NCBI GenBank assembly: GCA_024195265.1
Contig: JAJLRJ010000007.1
Coordinates: 9,124,828-9,188,827, forward strand
Source of the DNA: Dendrophyllia cribrosa
Lineage: Eukaryota > Cnidaria > Anthozoa > Scleractinia > Dendrophylliidae
Direction: 5' to 3'
Length of the DNA stretch: 64,000 nucleotides
Shown: positions 47,401 through 56,400 of the stretch, piece by piece
Layout of the letters: each line of letters begins with the position of its first letter
Position numbering within the stretch: position 1 is the stretch's first letter
Program-made: the position numbers and the translations under genes
Notes under the pieces: model-generated
Databases searched by the model: none
What the model was told of the DNA's origin: nothing
The model's input: the letters and a program-made list of their open reading frames with translations, nothing else

Positions 47401-50400
47401 GGAAGGAAGGAAGGAAGGAAGGAAGGAAGGAAGGAAGGAAGGAAGGAAGGAAGGAAGGAAGGAAGGAAGGAAGGAAGGAAGGAAGGAAGGAAGGAAGGAA
47501 GGAAGGAAGGAAGGAAGGAAGGAAGGAAGGAAGGAAGGAAGGAAGGAAGGAAGGAAGGAAGGAAGGAAGGAAGGAAGGAAGGAAGGAAGGAAGGAAGGAA
47601 GGAAGGAAGGAAGGAAGGAAGGAAGGAAGGAAGGAAGGAGGAAAGAACGGAATGAATGAATGAATGTTTGAATAAATGAATAATGTATGAATGATAGAGA
47701 TGAATTATTACTTGGGCGGAGCGACCAAGTATTAAAATGCAGTTTGGTCGTCGACAAATGTGCAGTATTGCGCAACTCTGGGGATGGCGGGATTGTTCAA
47801 ACCTTCACCGCGGTCACACGTCCGAGGCGTTTTTCGTTTTATTTGGTGGGATTCATTTAGTATTAAGTGGAAACGTGGGCAACGATGTATAAAATAATTA
47901 GTTTATGTAACTATCTTTTCATCTTTCCGGCTCAAAATAACGAGCTTCTTTTCCATCGTTGAAAACTGATCAAAACGCTTCGTGCCTGAGCACAATCGTG
48001 TTGGCAAATGGCGCCAACAGTTCTGCGTTTCATAGTTTTCAAACGCTTAGAACTTTTTTTAGTAAACTTTCAAAACGTTTAGTGAGTTGAAAGTGTATTG
48101 TCAATATATGAAACTTTTAATAAACAGTGAAAATGACAACCTTAACTTTGAAGTACTTTGGTTAACTTTTGCAAATTTCCTGTCGTTTAACCGCGGTGGA
48201 GTACACCTGTTGTTTGTTGATGCGAGGCGAACGTCACAAAGTGCGAGTCGTGTTTTCTCTGTTGCATCTAACAGTTTCATATTCAATATGCGTAAAGAAA
48301 TTACTCAAGAAGACACTGCGAAAGTATTTGACACTCGCTATTAATTCTACGATACCTTCATGACGGAAACCCGCTAAAACATGTTCAAACGAACATGAAG
48401 AAGATAATTTAGACGAATACATACCTAGCGCTTATTTAATAAGAAGTGAACAGGGGACAGCGAAGGAAGAAATATAAGCGTGGTAGGAATCCCAATTAAT
48501 TTCACTTCTTTCGGTTGTTTGCCTTTCATTAATTTTTATTTCGTGAAGTTGAAGGAACAGAACAGCCAACTGAAACTTTGGGTGCAAAAATTCACCGCCG
48601 AGAGAAGATGTAAACAATGCACGCGTTGTCTTGCGAGACGTTACTTGCGAGTTTTGCTTCCGCTAGTGAATGTTTCTCGGGCGAAAATAACCTTAAAGCG
48701 ATCACTTTTTCATTTAATATTCTTTTCTGTGTTTCGGATACAGAGGAATAAAAACTGGATATATTTTCGTGTGACTGATTGCGAGATGTTTTATGAAACA
48801 GCTGCGTTATGCGTTACTGGAAAGGTTTCAAATTACTTTCACATTATGCAAATTGCAACATTTTTACCTCAACTGCAAAAATATGTTTCAAAGGGCTAAA
48901 TTTGTTTCTCTCCTCCTAAATTATCACTTCTGTCGTTAACTTTGATTAAAGTTATAAGTTTCATTCAAACTTTATTATAATAACGGCGGGAATACTTCCA
49001 GCAAAACTTTCAATTGGAAAAGTTGTTTTGATCTCGGGTCCGGACCAGGCAATTACATCATGGCTTCGAAAGGCCACTTTGCGGCTACATTTGAATTCAC
49101 TTCAAAAGTGTCAGAAACACAGACCAGCTAGTTACAAGATTTAGCTAAAACCAATAACAACCATCGGGAAACTCTGACATACGGCCTTTTTTTCAACGGT
49201 AAGTACAAAGTAGGCATCGATTTGTATTTTTCAGCATGTACTCGTCTTTTGACACAGTTGACACGCTACTTTAATAATTTACGTGCGATCTCGCACGCTA
49301 TTAAAGTGTACTGTGTCTTCTTGTTTTGACGGTTAACGCGCTTCTTTGTTAGACTGCTCACACTATCCGAATACTCCCTATCATCAAACCGTGAAATAAC
49401 GTGCATGCAGATTCCCAAGACAATTATTCTCCAATATGCCTAATACAACGACGCCCAAGTATACGCTTCCACAGCGTCTTGTTCATTTTAGATCCTTCGA
49501 CCCCGAGTTTACCCTGATGACAGGACAGATGTAAACATGTCACATGACATCAACAATCACATCAGCTGGGGAAATCAAAAGCTTCCTGAAAAGGTAAGTT
49601 ACCCGTGATTAAATAATCGGCATTTCTCATCTATATAAGTGATTACAGAACTTACAATTAAATCAGGAAAACTACTATACTATATTTTGACCGTATTTTA
49701 AGGGACACTGTCCAGGCTGAAATATCGTGTTTTCATGATTATGACAGGAGCTTGCTTTTAGCTTTCTTTATTGTCTTTATTTTGACAGGCGGTCAAGAAA
49801 TCAAAATTGACAATATGTAATCCACTTCCATCCTTGTAACCCTAAACCTTTTCTCCAAACTACTGCTTCTGTTTTACTCTATAGAATCTTTTTATCCAAT
49901 TTAGTTGTATATTTTGGTGGCATTTGACGATATATCATGGAAATTAAGTAAGCAAAGTTTCGCTATTTCGTCAAAAAAGGACAAAAAATAAACATTGTCA
50001 GTGGTCAGGTGGATCCAGACTTCATTATAAGGGGTGGGGGAAGGGGACTGGTTGGTTTTCCTCCCCCACCCGGGTCCCTCCCCTAGTTACGCTTTTGATT
50101 GTACTAGAGTGTTCCAAAACAACCTTCCTCTCTATTAAACGCCCGAGAAGTTTTTTTCTTGTAGGGGAACGTTCAGATTGGGGCGTTCACTCGAAAGGGG
50201 CGTTTATATCAGAGGAAGTGTTTATTCAATTAAACATAGTATTACCTACCTTGGTAGAGCAATTAATAGAAATTGATTGTTGCGTTTTCTTTCTAGGAAG
50301 CTTTGGAGATTGTATCCAGCTACATGGAAGCAGTTAGAAAAAGAAAGGGGTAAGAATAGGGAACATTCAAGTTTATATCTGTTTATATTAATTAACATCC

Positions 50401-53400
50401 AATTTTTTTAAACAGCAAATTACCTTACCAAGCACTGAAGCTTGCGACGAGAGCTGAGAAAGTCGGCAACTTGGGGATATTGTACATCCCACAAATAAAA
50501 TGAAAATCTTCTTTTTTTTTTTACTTCCAGTCAAATCGTGAGTCAAGTAATGTACGTGCCGTTCTAATTTAGACGTCAGCTTTGGACAAATTTCGTAGCA
50601 TACGAAACCTCAAGTTTTTATCAAAAATGAATAAGTTTAATATGTTTATCACCGCGGTTTGTATTCTATCTCTTATCAATACTTTCTTATATAGTACTGT
50701 TTAGAATTTTACTGATTGTGATCAAAGAAGTAAGGGAGAATAGCTGCTTTATGTTTGTTTGCCTTGTAATGAAGAGAAGCAACGAGCGGTAGTATTAGAT
50801 TTGAAGTGATCATTAATTTGGAACTATTTATTTTTAGGGAAAGATTCACGTTAAAAAATATCGTCAACGTGGAAGCAAAAAGAGATCTGAAAAAAGGAGT
50901 CCGCTATTTGCTGGAGCTGGTAAGAAATTATCCACCGAGATATACATTTAGACCGAGAGACGTTACAACCGTTTTAACAGTTGTGGCTTGCCCTACATTT
51001 AACATACGACTGATGCCAGTGTCGCAGCTATTGTATGGTTGTTATTTTCCTCCCCTCAACACCCCCCACCCCCACCCCCCTCGCGCTGCTGCTTAAAAGC
51101 AGATCACCCCACTCCTTTTTTCCAATATCTCGCCGCTTGTTGTCAAGAGCTCTAGCAAGAATCATTTGTGAATAGGAGCGGTGGGTTGGTGTAATAATCG
51201 ATCCGTCCTCGTTGTTACTGATTGATTTGCATAAATTGACCTTCCCCTCGCACATCTGATCTAAAAGAAAGAAAGAGGATCTTTACAGGCCTAGCCTAGC
51301 CTCGTTCAGATCAGTCAGTCTACTGGATTACACCCTGTAATGTTAGTACTGCCAGCAGCATTAACACCGACGCCGTTTTATTTGTCACTATATTACTTTT
51401 AATGCGGGTATGCCTTTCCATTACAGCCTGCCGTTCAAAAGACCCGTACTAAAACCATGTTGCTCCGAAAATACTTGTCAAAAGTGCAGCGTTTATATGT
51501 ATTAAAAATACCATTTCATATACCATGGAATTCCTTAACTGATCGAAAACGATGATTTTCTTTTAAATAAAGTCCCCATCATTCTTTTTTTTTCTTCAAG
51601 AAAAATGATTCAATCGGTTTCGATAAGTACTATGAGATTGTATCGTTTTCAACTCGCGGTTTTCAACCCTGCATTTGAAAGATTGAGACAATCAAAGCAT
51701 GTTGGACTCATTTCAATTTTCGTACTTCTTAATTGATATAATTTAGCCGCACAGCATTTAATATCTAAACATTTGAATTTCTTTTTTAACAGGAACTTGA
51801 CGACAAAGACAAAAGTATGTTCTACGTTCCATTGATACCCTGCATAACATGCGCAGTAGTAGTAAAGGCGCAATTTCAAGGGAGCACGTGCGAGGGGTAC
51901 ACGCGAGCCAAGGAATGCGCGGCCAAGTTAACTCTTGTGCATGCTACGTAACGCAGGATACTTCCAACTTATTCACTCTTTTACTCCCCATTCCAAATTC
52001 TATTTTGCAAAATGTCTATAAACAAAAAAGGAGCACCAATGAAACTCTTCAATTGAGTGTCGGAAATGACTTTGCTGTTACTTTCGTTTTGCATTGCTGC
52101 GCTTTGTGATTGGCTAAAAAAATCTCGCGCTACTTTATCAACCAATCAGAAGTAAAATGAAAACCAATCGTGACTTGCTCGCACGTGTTTTTCCGCGCTT
52201 GGCGCCGGCTACGTGTATTTGCTGGCTCTCCAAGCTCTAATTGGTTCATTGGATTGTCTGCTCCGTTTTGATTGGCCAGAGTAATTACTTTGGTTTTGGT
52301 TTAACGACACTTAGGTGAAAACCGTTCTATTTTCTTAGTTATATCGTTGCTTTCAATCATGTAAAACAGGCCGCGAATCAATGATCTCTGGCTGGTTTTG
52401 ATTTCAAAATTTCTTTTTATGTTTAGGGCGCTCTGTTCGCTTATCAGAATATATTTACAAACTCGACGAAAACAGCACCAATATATGTTACCCAGAGGAC
52501 TTCCAGTGGAGAAGAAATGTAACGGTTTCCATCGTCGTGACAGGTAACAAAATACCAGTTACATTGTTAGACTAGCTAGAAAAACGTGCGCGTTGCAACG
52601 AAAATTAAAAGTTATATTTATTTTGAAAGTTGTCTAAGTAATATTATACAATAGGGGCTGGGTCCTACTCAGTAGCAACGTGAGCGATGTAAGTGGAATC
52701 GGAAGCGGGATCGGAATCGCAAGAAAGTTGCGATCTAGTGGAAATAAAGACGACATAAACGGATGGCAAGCGACGGAAGCAGAAGCGAAATCGGAAGAAA
52801 AAGAAAACCTTCTGATTCTTCCGATTTCGATTCTGATTGCAACTCAAATTCAGATTCCGATTGCAAACTCAGTTTTTAGATTTATACTGAAACATGAGAC
52901 TCCTTACGCTTCCGACTCCGACTCCGCTTCCGATTACGTCGCTAGTGAAAATTGGTCTTAACTGGAATTCTACACGCATTTTTATGGTTGTTACCTATGA
53001 TCTATTGGAGGACAGACGCATATTTGACCTCGTCCAGACGAAATTTGGTACGAGCTTATTTTCTTTTTGTTTGCAATTTCAACAGTAAAGAACTATGGTC
53101 CATGGATTAAGTACTTAATCAATCAATTGGCTCTGGTAAGTAAAAGATTATTAATAATAAGATTCTAAAACAAAGTGTGTGTCGGTTTTCTATGGGCTTT
53201 CCATTTTATTTATGGATAATACTATACTGAATTAAGATATGTTAATAAGAAATTTCCAGCAAGAAGTTTATCATATATATTTTTACTTTTCCTTAGATTT
53301 ACAAAAGAGGACTTGATAGGAATTTCTTTCTTGTCATTGTGGATTTCAACAGCACTGACGTGGATATTTTTAAACTAAAAGAAAGAAGCGGCATAAAAGA

Positions 53401-56400
53401 CAGGTAAGTGGGCCGAATTTAGAAATCCGGACTGCTGTCACTGCCAGTAGTTCCCCTTTGGATAGTCGAGCGGGCGAGCAAATCATCGGCGATCGACCGA
53501 GTGAGTGAAAGTAAGGGAAATGGTCAAAACTATTGTACTCGGACAGAACCCACCATTTTACAAAAAGACTGGTGGTCTCTTTATGTACCCCCTCTCCCCC
53601 ACCTAAAAAGATGGTGTCTTGTTGGTATAGCCCCCATTCTATGAGGAGTAAAAACTGATAGAAAGATTCAAATCTTCCTGTGCTGTCTTACTAGCAATGC
53701 AAGCTTCGTGCACACAGAATATTTAAGTTTCATCTTCAATTTTTATGCCGAAAAATTTTGTCCATTACATTCATCAGATAGGTGGTATCTTGCGTAACCC
53801 CCCTACCCCTACACAAGGTGGGTCCTCGTCGAGTATACTTGTTATGACCACTTACCTAATACGAGCAGTTTCCTCTCGGCTCGTTCACTTGCTCCAGTCT
53901 CTCTTTGTGATTAACTTGCCCGCTCGGCTGACTAAAAAGGAAAAGATAGTAGTCTATTAAAAATATTTCTGAAAAAGCTTCTCACAAAAGGTAGAACGGT
54001 TTTAAAACAACAAGTGAATGATCAGGCCTACATCTAGCTAGGCTTGATTTCCAGCCGTTCAGTGAGACCGGACTTTATTCGCTGGGCGCACAAACTGACG
54101 GATGGAAATCGAAGATAGCATGTGGTCAGTCACATAAAGCAGCTGTTCCCTTGTGCATATATTTACAACAAAAACCAGCCAAACATCGAAGCGCGCGGGA
54201 AAACTTGTTCTTATTTTGGCAAGCGAGCCAAGCGCGGGAAAACATGCATAACTTGTGCCACCCGCACGGAAAATATACCTAAATCAAGGTATTTTTGAAT
54301 TTTATTCTGATTGGCTGATAAAAGGGTGACCGTTTTGCACTGATTTATCGCAAAAATGTTGCACAGTTTTTGTTTTTATAATCAATAATTGAAAGGCTTA
54401 GCAAACACAAAATAAAAACTACTGAACTGAACTTTCTTTTGACTGTTAATCAAAACCCAAAAACTTTACAATCCAGTTTAATTTTATCACTGTTTTATGT
54501 TTATCTGACTCACTTCCAGAATTGCTATAATACAGCATTTTACTGAATTTCACAAGACGAAAGCACTAAACGATGGAGTAAGCTACGTCAAGGTGAAGTA
54601 GTAATGTAGACTTCATAAAAAGTTAGTTTCCCGCGTTCATTTGCAATATAATTTTTCTGGCCGTTAAATATCCGTCCAGACTACTTGCAACGTGGGTGCC
54701 CATAGTGTCAAAGAAAAGGATTCGGAGTGATACTAAGCTATAATAGTTTAGAATGACGCAGCTACAAGAGCAAGTTTTTGCTTGCGACAGCTTGCCTTGC
54801 GCAGCGCGCGCGCGGTAAAAATCATACGTATAGGAACTCTTGCGACGCAAATAGTCTGTACATAGTTTGGAATTTCTCCTGTCTTGAGCGATTGTCTGAG
54901 AATATCTCGAAATTACGTCGTTTGTGCAAAGAAAAAGCTTGGTTGTGTAGCCGCGACAACCGGGCCATACTAGTTTGTTAACGGTTTACAAATCTCATGC
55001 AATATATTCAGATTACCCTTTCAAGGTCTTTCAAGCCCTATGTTAAAAGCAATGGAAATTGAAGTTTTAATTTGTAGGTGAAAAACTAAAATATTTTTAT
55101 TCACGATTATACAGGATCCCAACAGCATTATATTTACCGCAGATTTGCACATGAAGTTTCCAACCAACGTATTTGACGAAATACGCAAGGTAAGTGCAAA
55201 TTAGTGATACTGATTCGACACAAATCTATTAAACTTTCACTGAAAGTTTCCAACAACCGTAGAGAAAACGCTGCGTCAGCCGGAAGGTACTGCTACAAAG
55301 CTTCCGAACATCTGAATGGTCACATTCACTTTAATTTAGGATTTTACTGACAGACTCAAAAGTTAAAACCCTATACATGATACAAAATAATAAACAGCGC
55401 CAAAGTACTGCTCAGTAGCTTTCATTTGAACGGTCACACTTCAGGATTTCATCTACAGACTCAGAAATTAGAATCACGTTGTACAGCATAATAAACAGAA
55501 CCACAGAAAAGTACTGCTCAATAGCTTTCATTTGAATGGTCACACTTAAGGTTTTCATCTACAGACTTAAAAGTTAGAACTATCTTGTACAGCATAATAA
55601 ACAGCACCACAGGAAAGTACTGCTCAGGAGCTTTCATTTGAATGATCACACTTTAGGATTTCATGTACACACTCAAAAGTAGAGCCACCTTGTACAGCAT
55701 AATAAACAGCACCACGGGAAAGTACTGCTGAATAGCTTTCATTTGAATGGTCACACTTTAGGATTTCATCTACATATTCAAAAGTTAGAGCCACCTTGTA
55801 CAGCATAATAAACAGCACCACAGGAAAGTATTGCTCAGTAGCTTTCATTTGAATGGTTACACTTTAGGATTTCATCCACAGACTCAAAAGTTAGAGCCAC
55901 CTTGTACAGCATAATAAACAGTACCACGGGAAAGTGCTGTTCAGTTTGAACGCCCAGCACACCTTAGAACCATCTTGCAGTAGAGTGTGATGAACCGTAC
56001 AATAGAAACTGAAGTACTAAACTCAGTGGCTTTCATTTGAATGGTTACACTATGGTATTTTATCAACAGATTCAAATACTAGAACCATACTTATTCAATT
56101 ATTTAAACTTAGGGGGAAAGTTTAGTTAACTTTCAAAAATCCTTACTTGACTAATCTTCTCAATATAGCACGCAATACAGGGACGTAGTTTCTACTCACC
56201 CGCTGTTCTAAAGCTGAAATGCGGTTATTCTATAACACATCAACAAGGTAATGTCATGCAATAGTCCTTTTTACAGTTGTGTGCTTGGTGACCTTGCCTT
56301 TGAGTGGAAGCGAGGTTGGAGGTGACCTTTCTTGGAGCTTTTCAGATGTAAATTTAGCTAGTTAGCATGAGAAAAGCATTATTAACATATATATATATGA

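Noticed and set aside
46622..47775. Long Ser/Gln/Val and Phe/Leu/Pro/Ser repeat frames
   Set aside because: Direct translations of the GACT and GGAA tetranucleotide arrays with no non-repeat protein context.
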